Source: Gemmatimonadota bacterium
GTDB lineage: Bacteria > Gemmatimonadota > Gemmatimonadetes > Gemmatimonadales > GWC2-71-9
Assembly: GCA_003222085.1 (NCBI GenBank)
Contig: QHUK01000005.1
Coordinates: forward strand, 45,844 to 109,843
Length of the DNA: 64,000 bases
Reading direction: 5' to 3'
Shown here: piece by piece, positions 8,937 to 16,326 of the stretch
Position numbering within the stretch: position 1 is the stretch's first letter
Layout of the letters: each line of letters opens with the position of its first letter
The notes under the pieces: model-generated
The model's input: only the letters and a program-made list of their open reading frames with translations
The model's database searches: none
What the model was told of the DNA's origin: nothing
Translations under genes and position numbers: made by a program

Positions 8937-9651
8937 CTTTCGCGGCAAAGTCGCGCTCATCACGGGGGTGGGTCGCGTGGGCCAGATCGGCCACGCGGTC
9001 GCGCGGGGGTTCGGTCGAGCGGGCGCGCAGCTCGTCATCGCGGACGTGAACGCCGCCGGCCTGGCCGACCGGGCGAAGGAATTCACGGGGGAGGGCTTCC
9101 CCGTCCATGCCGCGGCGGGTGATCTGACCACGCCGGACGCGGCCCGTCGGGCGGTGGCCGTCGCTCGAGAGCGCTTCGGGGGTCTCGACGTCGTGGTGAA
9201 CGTCGCCGGCGGGCTCGTGAGCTACGGTCCGGTGCTCGATCTCAAGCCGGAGCGCCTGGAGCTCGAGCTCGCGATCAACATCAAGACGACGCTTTACGTG
9301 TCGCAGGCGGCGATTCCCGCGTTGCGCGATCGCGGTGGCGGAGCCATCGTGAACTTCGCCTCCGCGGCGGTCTTGAAGCCGCAGAGTCAGCTGGCGGCGT
9401 ACACCGCCGCCAAGTCCGCCGTGGCCGGGCTCACCCGCGCCTTGGCGAAAGAGCTCCGCGACGACCGGATCCGAGTGAACGGCGTCGCGCCCGGCACGAT
9501 GAAGACGGCCGACAATCTGGCGCAGATGCAGGGCGCCAAGGTCCGCTGGGTGGAGCTCGACGAGCTCGTGGCGGCGGTGCTGTACCTCGCGAGCGACGAC
9601 GCGCGCGGCGTGAGCGGTGAAATCCTTCCGGTCACCGGCGGAGACGTTTAG
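8926..9651 (+). CDS. Short-chain dehydrogenase/reductase (SDR)
   Basis: The 241-residue protein has the classical SDR pattern: a cofactor-binding glycine motif near residue 15 (TGVGRVGQIG), NVAGG, the catalytic serine in NFASAAV, and Tyr-x-x-x-Lys in YTAAKSAV. Its length fits the family. The first glycine motif is somewhat unusual (GVGRVGQIG). ATG at 8926 overlaps the end of the peroxiredoxin gene by 11 nt. The substrate cannot be predicted; names such as 3-oxoacyl-ACP reductase would be over-interpretation. Confidence 0.88.
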   Translation: MPPDFRGKVALITGVGRVGQIGHAVARGFGRAGAQLVIADVNAAGLADRAKEFTGEGFPVHAAAGDLTTPDAARRAVAVARERFGGLDVVVNVAGGLVSYGPVLDLKPERLELELAINIKTTLYVSQAAIPALRDRGGGAIVNFASAAVLKPQSQLAAYTAAKSAVAGLTRALAKELRDDRIRVNGVAPGTMKTADNLAQMQGAKVRWVELDELVAAVLYLASDDARGVSGEILPVTGGDV

Positions 9652-9671
9652 GCGTGGGTGACCCGGTCGTC

Positions 9672-10424
9672 ATGCGCGATGTGGTGGTCATCGGTGGCGG
9701 CTGCTACGGGACGTTCTACGCGGGGCAACTCGCCAAGGCCAGGGAGCGAGGCAAGGCGCACTTCCGGCGAGTCGTGGTCGTCGATCGAGACCCTGCGTGC
9801 CGGGCGCGCGCGGAGTTGGGCGAGGCCCGAGACCGCGCCTTCGTGGTGCGCGAGTGGGGGGACTATCTCGGTGAGCTCCTGGGCGGAGCCGCCAGTGCGT
9901 CGACGACGGGGTCCGAGGACTACATCGTGCCGTCGCCGCTCATGCCGCACCTCATGTTCCAGTGGCTCATGGCCCGCGCGCGCGAGCGATGGCCGGGACG
10001 CGCCATCGACGCCGCCCCGGTGCCGGGCGCGCCGGGCACGCCCTACGACCGCACGGGAGCCGACCGCACCCGGTTTGTCTCGTTCGCCGATTGGATCTGT
10101 CCCACGCACTGCATCGAGCCCGCCGTCTGTCCCGCCATCGGTAGCGCGCGGACGTGGGAGATGGGAGACGCGATCCGCGGGCTGACGGAGCGGCTGCGGG
10201 TGGCGGGCGAGCCGGTGCATGGGCCGGCGCTCTTCGTCTGCCGCCATCACGTGTTCGGCGTAGGGACCTTCGCCGTGGACGCGGTGCTCGCGGGCGACGC
10301 GGTGGTGCGGGCGGCGGGCGCGAGCGGCTCGGCGGCGGCGGTGCTGGTGGGGACGATTTCGAGCTGTCACGGGGCGCTGAACTTGCTGACTATAGGGGCG
10401 GTAGATGACGGTAGAGGGCGGTAG
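9672..10424 (+). CDS. Dinucleotide-fold protein with a cysteine cluster, function unknown
   Basis: The 250-residue protein starts with a Rossmann-type fingerprint DVVVIGGGCYGTFYAG and contains a later cluster ICPTHCIEPAVCP with Cys-x3-Cys-x4-Cys spacing, a pattern suited to a metal or Fe-S site. ATG 9672 is preferred because it places the first strand at the N-terminus; GTG 9654 is an alternative. The last codons and the TAG stop (10422-10424) lie inside an inverted-repeat element. I do not recognise the family. A redox role is suggested only by the fold and the neighbouring peroxiredoxin and thioredoxin reductase genes. Confidence 0.65.
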   Translation: MRDVVVIGGGCYGTFYAGQLAKARERGKAHFRRVVVVDRDPACRARAELGEARDRAFVVREWGDYLGELLGGAASASTTGSEDYIVPSPLMPHLMFQWLMARARERWPGRAIDAAPVPGAPGTPYDRTGADRTRFVSFADWICPTHCIEPAVCPAIGSARTWEMGDAIRGLTERLRVAGEPVHGPALFVCRHHVFGVGTFAVDAVLAGDAVVRAAGASGSAAAVLVGTISSCHGALNLLTIGAVDDGRGR

Positions 10425-10479
10425 AGGTTGGACGAAGGCCCACCTCTACCGTCTTCTACCGCCCTCTGCCGCCTTCTAC
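10395..10479. repeat. Palindromic tandem-repeat element, period 10
   Basis: The left arm (10395-10428) repeats GTAGAGGGCG-like 10-mers and the right arm (10442-10479) repeats the complement CTACCGCCCT, with a 13-nt centre. The left arm provides the last codons and stop of the upstream gene; the right arm ends 5 nt before the DUF309 start. The unit is shared with the elements at 17.4 and 18.9 kb. Confidence 0.85.
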
Positions 10480-10484
10480 GTCCC

Positions 10485-10862
10485 ATGACACCCGCAGAGC
10501 GTCAAGCGATCCTGACGCGCGCATGCGACTTATTCAACACCGGCGAGTACTGGCTCGCCCACGAGGCCCTGGAAACCGTCTGGCGTTCTATACTTAGGGA
10601 CGGCGATGAAGCGGCGGCACGTGTTTGGCAGGGGTTGATCCAGGGGGCAGCCGCGTTGCTCCACCAGCGGCGGGGGAATCGGCATGGCGTCGCGGTCGTC
10701 GGCCGGTCGGCGCTCGAGAAGCTGGCGGGCCCCCAACGGCCCGATGTCGAGGTCGAAACAGTTCGGTTCCGCGAGCGGCTTGCCCAAGCGCTCGCCGGAG
10801 CCGCCGATGCGCCTCGGCTGGAGCTGCGCGACCCCGACGGAGAACGGATGACTGATGACTGA
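10485..10862 (+). CDS. DUF309 family protein
   Basis: The 125-residue product has the DUF309 core FNTGEYWLAHEALETVW and a later WQGLIQGAAALLH helix, an all-helical fold with conserved His/Glu in the HE..E..W motif. The molecular function of the family is not established. ATG 10485 lies directly after a palindromic repeat with no clear Shine-Dalgarno sequence. The 3' end overlaps trxB by 8 nt. Confidence 0.85.
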   Translation: MTPAERQAILTRACDLFNTGEYWLAHEALETVWRSILRDGDEAAARVWQGLIQGAAALLHQRRGNRHGVAVVGRSALEKLAGPQRPDVEVETVRFRERLAQALAGAADAPRLELRDPDGERMTDD

Positions 10863-11841
10863 CCACACCAAAACCGAGTACGACGTGATCATCGTCGGTG
10901 CGGGCCCCGCCGGGCTATGCGCCGCCATGTACGCAGGGCGCGGGATGCTCAAGGCGCTGACGATCGAGCGGGGGGCGCCGGGCGGGGAGCTGTTGAACAC
11001 CGACCTGATCGAGGACTACATCGGGTTCGAGAGCGTCAAGGGATGGGAGCTGGCGCAGAAGATGGCCGAGCACGCGAAGAAATTCGGCGCCGAGATCGTC
11101 ACCGACACGGTGGAGCGGATCCGGAAGCGGGACGACGGCTGGTTCGACGTGGCCACGGCACGGGGCCGGACCTATCGGGCGCCGGCCGTGATCCTCACCG
11201 CCGGCGGCACCCCCGTCAAGCTCGGCGTGCCGGGAGAAAAGGAGTACGCGGGGAAGGGTGTGTCGTATTGCGCGGTGTGCGACGGGGCGTTCTTCAAGGG
11301 TGAAGTGCTCGCGGTCGTGGGCGGAGGAGACGCCGCGGTCGAGGAGGCGGACTACCTCACCCGCTATGCGTCCAAGGTCTACGTCGTGCATCGCCGCCAC
11401 CAGCTGCGCGCGTCCAAGATCCTCCAGGAGCGCGCGTTCGCGAACCCCAAGATCGAGATGATCTGGAACAAGCAGGTGGTCGAGATCAAGGGTACCGACC
11501 GGGGCATCCACCACCTCGAGCTCGTCGACGCGGTGACCGGGGCGCGCTCGAACCTCCTGGTCGGAGGTGTGTTCATCTTCATCGGGTTCAAGCCCAACGC
11601 GGGGCTCGTCGAGGGCCACTTCAAGCACGACGCCGGGGGCTACTTCGTCACCGACGACCGGATGATGACCTCCATCCCCGGTCTCTTTGCCGCGGGGGAC
11701 GTGCGCAGCCAGCTCACGCGCCAGATCACGACCGCCGTCGGTGACGCCACGACGGCCGCGATCGCCGTCGAGAAGTACCTCGCGGCGCTGCGCGAGGAGC
11801 CGCAGTTGGTGCGCATGGCGCGCGAGGCCGTCAGAGAATGA
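10855..11841 (+). CDS. trxB: Thioredoxin reductase
   Basis: The 328-residue flavoprotein has an N-terminal FAD fingerprint (GAGPAGLCAAMYAGR), the redox-active CAVCDG disulfide centre, a GGGDAAVEEA NADPH-binding motif and a C-terminal FAD-binding AAGDVRS segment. It transfers electrons from NADPH to thioredoxin, the usual reductant for peroxiredoxins, which fits its place between two predicted selenium peroxidase-type genes. ATG 10855 overlaps the DUF309 stop; the end overlaps the next gene by 4 nt. Confidence 0.96.
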   Translation: MTDHTKTEYDVIIVGAGPAGLCAAMYAGRGMLKALTIERGAPGGELLNTDLIEDYIGFESVKGWELAQKMAEHAKKFGAEIVTDTVERIRKRDDGWFDVATARGRTYRAPAVILTAGGTPVKLGVPGEKEYAGKGVSYCAVCDGAFFKGEVLAVVGGGDAAVEEADYLTRYASKVYVVHRRHQLRASKILQERAFANPKIEMIWNKQVVEIKGTDRGIHHLELVDAVTGARSNLLVGGVFIFIGFKPNAGLVEGHFKHDAGGYFVTDDRMMTSIPGLFAAGDVRSQLTRQITTAVGDATTAAIAVEKYLAALREEPQLVRMAREAVRE

Positions 11842-12476
11842 AGGTCGTACAGATCCCGAACGGTCACTTCGTGCAGAACTGCTACTTCCTGATCGACGAA
11901 GCGGCGGCCGAGTGTGCGATCATCGACCCGGGCGAGGAGGCCGGTCTGATCGCTCACAAGCTGCAGGCCGAGGGCGTCCGGCCGATCGGGATTTGGCTCA
12001 CCCATGCGCACATCGACCACGTCCTGGGCGTCCCACGGCTCAAGGCCGATACTGGCGCCCCGGTCTACCTGCATCCGGCGGACCGCATACTGTACGATCA
12101 CGTCCCGGAGCAGGCCCTGGGCTTCGGCATGCGCGCCGAGCGGTTGCCCCCGCCCGACCGCGAGCTCGCGCACGGCGACGAGCTGCGGGTTGGAGGACTC
12201 GCGGTCCGCGTCCGTCACGCTCCCGGGCACTCCCCCGGCAGTGTCGTGTTCGAGGGCCAGGGCGTGGCGTTCAGCGGCGACGTCCTGTTTCAGGGATCGA
12301 TCGGGCGGACCGACCTGCCGGGGGCCGACTTCGACACCTTGCTGAAAAGCATCGAGCGCGAGTTGCTTACGCTTCCCGATTCGACCATCGTGTACAGCGG
12401 GCATGGACCGGAAACCACCATCGGACGCGAGCGCCGCGCCAATCCCTTCCTCACCGGCGCCTATCGCCTCGGCTAG
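11838..12476 (+). CDS. Metallo-beta-lactamase-fold hydrolase (glyoxalase II-like)
   Basis: The 212-residue protein has the metal-binding THAHIDH motif, HAPGHSPGS, the bridging Asp in SGDVLF and a C-terminal SGHGPETT histidine, the complete two-metal site of the MBL fold. Its short length and lack of the C-terminal glyoxalase II substrate domain place it with general thioester/MBL hydrolases. It overlaps trxB by ATGA. The substrate is unknown. A small zinc-ribbon gene overlaps its 3' end in another frame. Confidence 0.9.
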   Translation: MKVVQIPNGHFVQNCYFLIDEAAAECAIIDPGEEAGLIAHKLQAEGVRPIGIWLTHAHIDHVLGVPRLKADTGAPVYLHPADRILYDHVPEQALGFGMRAERLPPPDRELAHGDELRVGGLAVRVRHAPGHSPGSVVFEGQGVAFSGDVLFQGSIGRTDLPGADFDTLLKSIERELLTLPDSTIVYSGHGPETTIGRERRANPFLTGAYRLG

Positions 12477-12591
12477 GCCGCGGCCGACCTGCCTGCGCTG
12501 CGGCGCCGAGGTGCGACCCAAGCCGTGGGGATGTAAGAGCCCCTGCCCAAATTGCGGCTTCATTTACCCGCTGGGCGACTGCTCCGACTAG
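12403..12591 (+). CDS. Small zinc-ribbon protein overlapping the MBL gene
   Basis: The 62-residue frame has a disordered Ser/Pro/Ala-rich start and a compact C-terminal module CLRCG...CKSPCPNCGFIYPLGDCSD. Two CxxC knuckles plus extra cysteines look like a rubredoxin-type zinc ribbon. About 25 codons lie within the 3' end of the MBL gene; the cysteine module lies beyond its stop. The true start is uncertain and could be internal. The stop abuts the next ATG. Function unknown. Confidence 0.6.
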   Translation: MDRKPPSDASAAPIPSSPAPIASARPRPTCLRCGAEVRPKPWGCKSPCPNCGFIYPLGDCSD

Positions 12592-13467
12592 ATGAGCCAC
12601 CTGCTCGCCCTGGGGCTGCTCGGCGTGGACTGTCTCGTCCGCGCCTGGCGGATCCAGCTCGCCGTCTGGACGGCCGGTCGTCGGCTCTCGTTCAGCGATG
12701 CGTTCCGGCTGAACCTCTACGGGGAAGCGGCCTCCCAGCTCACGCCGAACCGTCTGGGCGGTGAGCCGGCGCGCTTCCTCGGCCTTGCGGAGGCCCGCCT
12801 CCGACCGGTTACCGCGCTGGTGGCGATCGGCGTGGAGGTCGCGGCCGAGTGGCCCGTGTTCGTGATCGCCGCCGCGGCCCTGGTCGCGTACTACGTGCCC
12901 GATTGGCGGGACGCGGCGCGCATCTGGCTGCACCGTCACCGCGCCGGCGAGCTGGTCACCGTCGAAATCGTGGCGCTGCTCGTGCTGCTGGTCATCTACC
13001 TGCTGCAGCGCCTCGTGCGCTCCGGGATGGTTCGGCACCGGGTGCGTCGCCAGTGGCGGGTGGCGTGGGCGCACGTGCAGCGGGCTCCGCGGTGGGCACT
13101 CGGCGCGGGGGCGTTGCTGACCGTGGTCAGTGTCGCCGCGCGGGCTCTCGTCTTGCCCGCGCTCTCCTGGGGCCTGCCGGACCAGCCCGCGTTCCATCAG
13201 ATGTTCTTCGGCTCGCTCGCCCTCCTGCATGCGCCCCTGGTGGTGCCGCTTCCTTCGGGAGGCGGCGGGCTCGAGGTGGCCTTCCTGAACGGGTTCGCCG
13301 GGGATTTCGGTGCGCGCCAGGTGACGATGCTGCTATGGTGGCGGTTCTACACCGCGATCTTGCTCACCGTGCTCGGGGTGTTCGCTCTCGTGCGATCGGT
13401 GGGCTACCACGCCGCGGTGCAGCTGTTCAAGATCGGCTGGGGGAAACGAACGGGAGACATGCCATGA
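12592..13467 (+). CDS. Membrane protein of the lysylphosphatidylglycerol synthase TM / UPF0104 type
   Basis: The 291-residue protein is strongly hydrophobic with about six or seven membrane segments. It carries the family-type loop RLNLYGEAASQLTPNRLGGEPARF and a re-entrant-like PLPSGGGGLEVAF segment, as in the large family of putative lipid flippases or channels related to the MprF membrane domain. ATG 12592 directly follows the zinc-ribbon stop. Substrate unknown. Its last codons overlap the AhpD-like selenoprotein gene (ATGA). Confidence 0.75.
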   Translation: MSHLLALGLLGVDCLVRAWRIQLAVWTAGRRLSFSDAFRLNLYGEAASQLTPNRLGGEPARFLGLAEARLRPVTALVAIGVEVAAEWPVFVIAAAALVAYYVPDWRDAARIWLHRHRAGELVTVEIVALLVLLVIYLLQRLVRSGMVRHRVRRQWRVAWAHVQRAPRWALGAGALLTVVSVAARALVLPALSWGLPDQPAFHQMFFGSLALLHAPLVVPLPSGGGGLEVAFLNGFAGDFGARQVTMLLWWRFYTAILLTVLGVFALVRSVGYHAAVQLFKIGWGKRTGDMP

Positions 13468-14006
13468 CGCCACCGCGGATCACGCCGCTCACGCCGGATC
13501 AGGCGGCGCCGGACGTGCGGCCGATTTTCGAGACCTACCTGAAGGAGCGAGGGAACGTCCCCAACATGTTTCGCACGGTGGCGCTCCGCCCCGACCACCT
13601 GCGGACGATGATCGCCCATTTCCGCACCGTGATGAACGAGGGTACGGTTCCCTCGCTCTTGAAAGAGCTGCTGTGGGTGCGCATCTCTCATCTGAATCGC
13701 TGCCGATACTGACTCAACTCTCACACTGTCTTGGCAAGACAGAAGGGTGCGAGCGCGGACGTGGTCGAAGCGCTCCAGGACCGGGCAGGGCGGGCTCCGC
13801 TGGAGCGGCTGGAAGCGGGCTGGCGGGCGGCGCTCGAGTACGCCGACGTCGTGCACGTGTCGGGGCATCTGGTGACGGACGAGCTGTACGCCAGGTTGCG
13901 GGCGGCGTGGGACGAGGGCCAGATCGTGGAGATCACGCTGGTCATCGGGATGACGGAGTACTTCAACCGATTCAACGACAGCTTGAGGGTGGAGCCCACG
14001 AAGTGA
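13464..14006 (+). CDS. AhpD-like carboxymuconolactone decarboxylase-fold protein with CxxU motif, probable selenoprotein
   Basis: The frame from ATG 13464 reads 82 codons to TGA at 13710-13712, then continues in frame to TGA at 14004-14006. Across the TGA it reads HLNRCRY-U-LNSHT. The AhpD active site is CxxCxxxH; here Cys80 and His87 are kept and the TGA sits precisely at the second cysteine, position 83. The family's Glu is also in place 12 residues earlier (Glu68 in LLKELLWVRIS). The C-terminal helices (AALEYADVVHVS, IVEITLVIGMTEYFNRF) are typical of the fold and under clear coding constraint. Expected length is kept (180 residues with Sec). A strong hairpin follows the TGA. It is likely a selenol/thiol reductase or peroxidase-type enzyme; the physiological partner is unknown. 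Confidence 0.9.
13726..13742 (+). promoter_or_regulatory. Candidate SECIS hairpin of the AhpD-like gene
   Basis: CTGTCTT (13726-13732), loop GGC (13733-13735) and AAGACAG (13736-13742) make a perfect 7-bp stem with a triloop. The loop begins 20 nt after the TGA and starts with G, inside the 16-37 nt window and with the G position used in bacterial SECIS models. Confidence 0.75.
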
Positions 14007-14333
14007 TCAGGGCGCCGGGGCGATCGCGACGAGCACGACTGTCCGCTCCAGCGCGCGCTCGACTCCATGCGGCACGCCCTCCGGTGCCAGGATCAGGTCG
14101 CCGGTGCACGCTTCGATCGTCTGGTGCCCCACGGCGAACCTCGCCTTTCCCGCCACAACCAAATAGAATTTGTCGGCTCCGGCGTGCGTGTGCACCGTTT
14201 GCTCCTGCCCCGGCTCGAAGCAGTTCAGGCCGATCAAGAGCCGGTCCGAGCGGAAGCAATCCAGCTTGGTCATCTTGGCGTCCGAGAAGCGAGCGCGCTC
14301 GGGCAAGTGCTGCAGCAGATCCTGGGTATCCAT
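14007..14333 (-). CDS. Small cupin-domain protein
   Basis: The 108-residue protein is a single cupin barrel. Motif 1 reads HTHAGADKFYLVVAGKA with the metal-type His-x-His and Glu position replaced by Asp/Lys residues, and motif 2 contains GDLILAPEGVPHGV. ATG at 14331-14333 has CCAGGA seven bases upstream on the minus strand, favouring it over a longer frame reaching 14402. It converges with the AhpD-like gene with no gap between the stops. Ligand unknown. Confidence 0.82.
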   Translation of the reverse strand: MDTQDLLQHLPERARFSDAKMTKLDCFRSDRLLIGLNCFEPGQEQTVHTHAGADKFYLVVAGKARFAVGHQTIEACTGDLILAPEGVPHGVERALERTVVLVAIAPAP

Positions 14334-14385
14334 GGGCGATTCCTGGTTCGAGACCGACGGCGCCGTGACCGAACGGACGGAGGCC

Positions 14386-15792
14386 ATGAGCGGCACCCGC
14401 ATCGAGCGTGATCCCCTGGGCGAGCTGCCCGTTCCTGCCGACGCGCTCTACGGGATCCAGACCGAGCGGGCCCGCCAGAACTTCCCCATCTCCCAGCTTC
14501 TGCCGCTCGCGCCGTTCGTGAACGCCGTCGTTTGGATCAAGAAGGCCGCCGCCCTCACGCACAAGCAGACCGGACGTCTCGACCCCAAGCTCGCCGATGC
14601 GATCGTGCGGGCGGCGGACGAGGTGCTGGCCGGCGAACACCGCCACCAGTTCGTGGTGGATCCCTACCAGGCGGGGGCGGGCACCTCGCACAACATGAAC
14701 TGTAACGAGGTCCTCGCCAATCGCGCGAACGAGCTGCTGGGCGGTAAGCGCGGCGAATACCAACCGGTGCATCCGAACGACCACGTCAACATGGCCCAGT
14801 CGACGAACGACGTCATCCCCACGGCCATCCGGCTGGCGGCGCTGTCGGAGCTGCCCGCGCTGCTCGACGCCGTGGGTCGGCTGGCGCGAGCCTTCCTGAC
14901 GAAGGGCAAGGCGTTCGACAAGATCCTCAAGTCGGGGCGCACGCACCTGCAGGACGCAACGCCGATTCGGCTCGGTCAGGAGTTCGCCGCCTACGGCCAC
15001 ACGATCGAGCGCGGGGCGGACCGCGTGGCCCACGCGGCCGACGCGCTACGCGACCTCGGCATCGGAGGCACCGCCGTCGGGACGGGCCTGAACGCCGAGC
15101 CCGCGTACCCGGCCCTGATGGTGAAGCACCTCCGCGCGATCAGCGGCATCGAGCTGCGGGAGGGGAAGGACCGCGTTCAGCTGATGCAGTCCATGGGGGA
15201 CGCGGCGGCGTTTTCGGGGGCACTGCGCACGTACGCCATGGACCTCGGCAAGATCGCGAGCGATCTCCGCCTGCTTGCCTCGGGCCCGCGCACCGGACTC
15301 GCGGAAATCGTCCTGCCCCCGGTGCAGCCGGGCTCGAGCATCATGCCGGGGAAAGTGAACCCGTCGATCGCCGAGATGGTGAACATGGTGTGCTACCAGG
15401 TGCTCGGGAACGACGTCACGATCGCAACGGCGGCGGAGGCGGGACAGCTCGAGCTCAATGTCATGATGCCCGTGATTGCGCACAACCTCCTGTTCACCAT
15501 GCGCATTCTGACGAACGCGGCCCGCGTGTTGGCGGAGCGGTGCATCGAGGGCATCGAAGCCGACCGCGCCCAGTGCGAGCACTGGCTCGAGCGTAGCCCT
15601 GCCCTCGTCACCGCCCTCGCGCCCAGGATTGGATACGCCGAGGCGGCGAAGCTCGCCAAGGAAGCGGTGGCGAAGAACGTGACGGTGCGGCAGCTCGTGA
15701 TGGAGAAGGGCGTCCTGAAGGGGAAGGACCTCGAAGCAGTGCTCGATCTGCTGGCTATGACGGAGTTGGGGGTGCCCGGGGAGCGCAAGTAG
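14386..15792 (+). CDS. aspA: Aspartate ammonia-lyase (aspartase/fumarase superfamily)
   Basis: The 468-residue protein spans the full aspartase/fumarase fold. It has the N-terminal VPADALYGIQTERA segment, the GTSHNMNCNEVLANR helix, HPNDHVNMAQSTND, and the flexible catalytic signature GSSIMPGKVNP. It should interconvert aspartate with fumarate and ammonia. The N-terminal LYGIQTERA form favours aspartase over class II fumarase, but fumarase activity cannot be excluded by eye. GGAGG stands just before ATG 14386. It diverges from the cupin gene with a 52-bp gap. Confidence 0.85.
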   Translation: MSGTRIERDPLGELPVPADALYGIQTERARQNFPISQLLPLAPFVNAVVWIKKAAALTHKQTGRLDPKLADAIVRAADEVLAGEHRHQFVVDPYQAGAGTSHNMNCNEVLANRANELLGGKRGEYQPVHPNDHVNMAQSTNDVIPTAIRLAALSELPALLDAVGRLARAFLTKGKAFDKILKSGRTHLQDATPIRLGQEFAAYGHTIERGADRVAHAADALRDLGIGGTAVGTGLNAEPAYPALMVKHLRAISGIELREGKDRVQLMQSMGDAAAFSGALRTYAMDLGKIASDLRLLASGPRTGLAEIVLPPVQPGSSIMPGKVNPSIAEMVNMVCYQVLGNDVTIATAAEAGQLELNVMMPVIAHNLLFTMRILTNAARVLAERCIEGIEADRAQCEHWLERSPALVTALAPRIGYAEAAKLAKEAVAKNVTVRQLVMEKGVLKGKDLEAVLDLLAMTELGVPGERK

Positions 15793-15840
15793 CCGAGGAC
15801 GGCCGTCTGGAGTGCACACTCTTTCGCCGGAGGAGCACCA

Positions 15841-16257
15841 ATGAACTGGATCGTCGCGGGGCTGATCGCAGGCGTCGGCGCCTTCTTCGCAGACTTCGTG
15901 ATGTGGGGGAAGGTCTTCACAAAGGGGATGGACGCGTTCTCGACACCGATGTCGCCGGAACAGAGGAAGACCTTCATGGGCCCTGCGATGATCAAGGCGG
16001 CAGCGTTGGCGCTCGTCTTCGGGTTGCTGCTCGCGTGCTCCTACCAACGGCTCAAAGGCGGGCTGTGGGTGCAGGGGGGCGGCCCGCTGGCGGGAATGGA
16101 GTTCGCGACGCTCCTCTGGTTGTGCACCATCGCGTTGTCCACCGTCGGCAGCGGCGTGTGGTATGACAAAGTTCGACCGTTGCTCAAAGCGACATTCTGG
16201 TCGTGGCTCGTCCGCCTCAACATCGCGGGCCTCATCATCGGATTGCTCGTCAAGTAA
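15841..16257 (+). CDS. Hypothetical membrane protein, four helices (DUF1761-like)
   Basis: The 138-residue product starts MNWIVAGLIAGVGAFFADFVMWG and shows four hydrophobic helices separated by short loops, a size and shape like DUF1761 proteins; the match is by eye. GGAGGAG at 15831-15837 supports the ATG. It lies 48 nt after aspA. Function unknown. Confidence 0.75.
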   Translation: MNWIVAGLIAGVGAFFADFVMWGKVFTKGMDAFSTPMSPEQRKTFMGPAMIKAAALALVFGLLLACSYQRLKGGLWVQGGGPLAGMEFATLLWLCTIALSTVGSGVWYDKVRPLLKATFWSWLVRLNIAGLIIGLLVK

Positions 16258-16270
16258 GCGCCGTCACACA

Positions 16271-16305
16271 GGGGGTCGTGATTCGAGTCACCGAATCCGA
16301 CCCCC
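16271..16305 (+). terminator. Strong hairpin after the membrane-protein gene, terminator-like
   Basis: GGGGGTCG plus GATTCG (16271-16285, with one bulged T) pairs with CGAATC plus CGACCCCC (16292-16305) around the 6-nt loop AGTCAC. There is no U-run after it, so it may end transcription with help or protect the 3' end. Confidence 0.55.
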
Positions 16306-16326
16306 CGCCGTCGTTATCCGTTGCGC

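Noticed and set aside
13710..13712. AhpD-like gene split into two small open frames by a stop
   Set aside because: The stop sits at the second active-site cysteine of CxxCxxxH with all other catalytic residues intact, and a SECIS-like hairpin follows; two separate genes would each lack half the fold.
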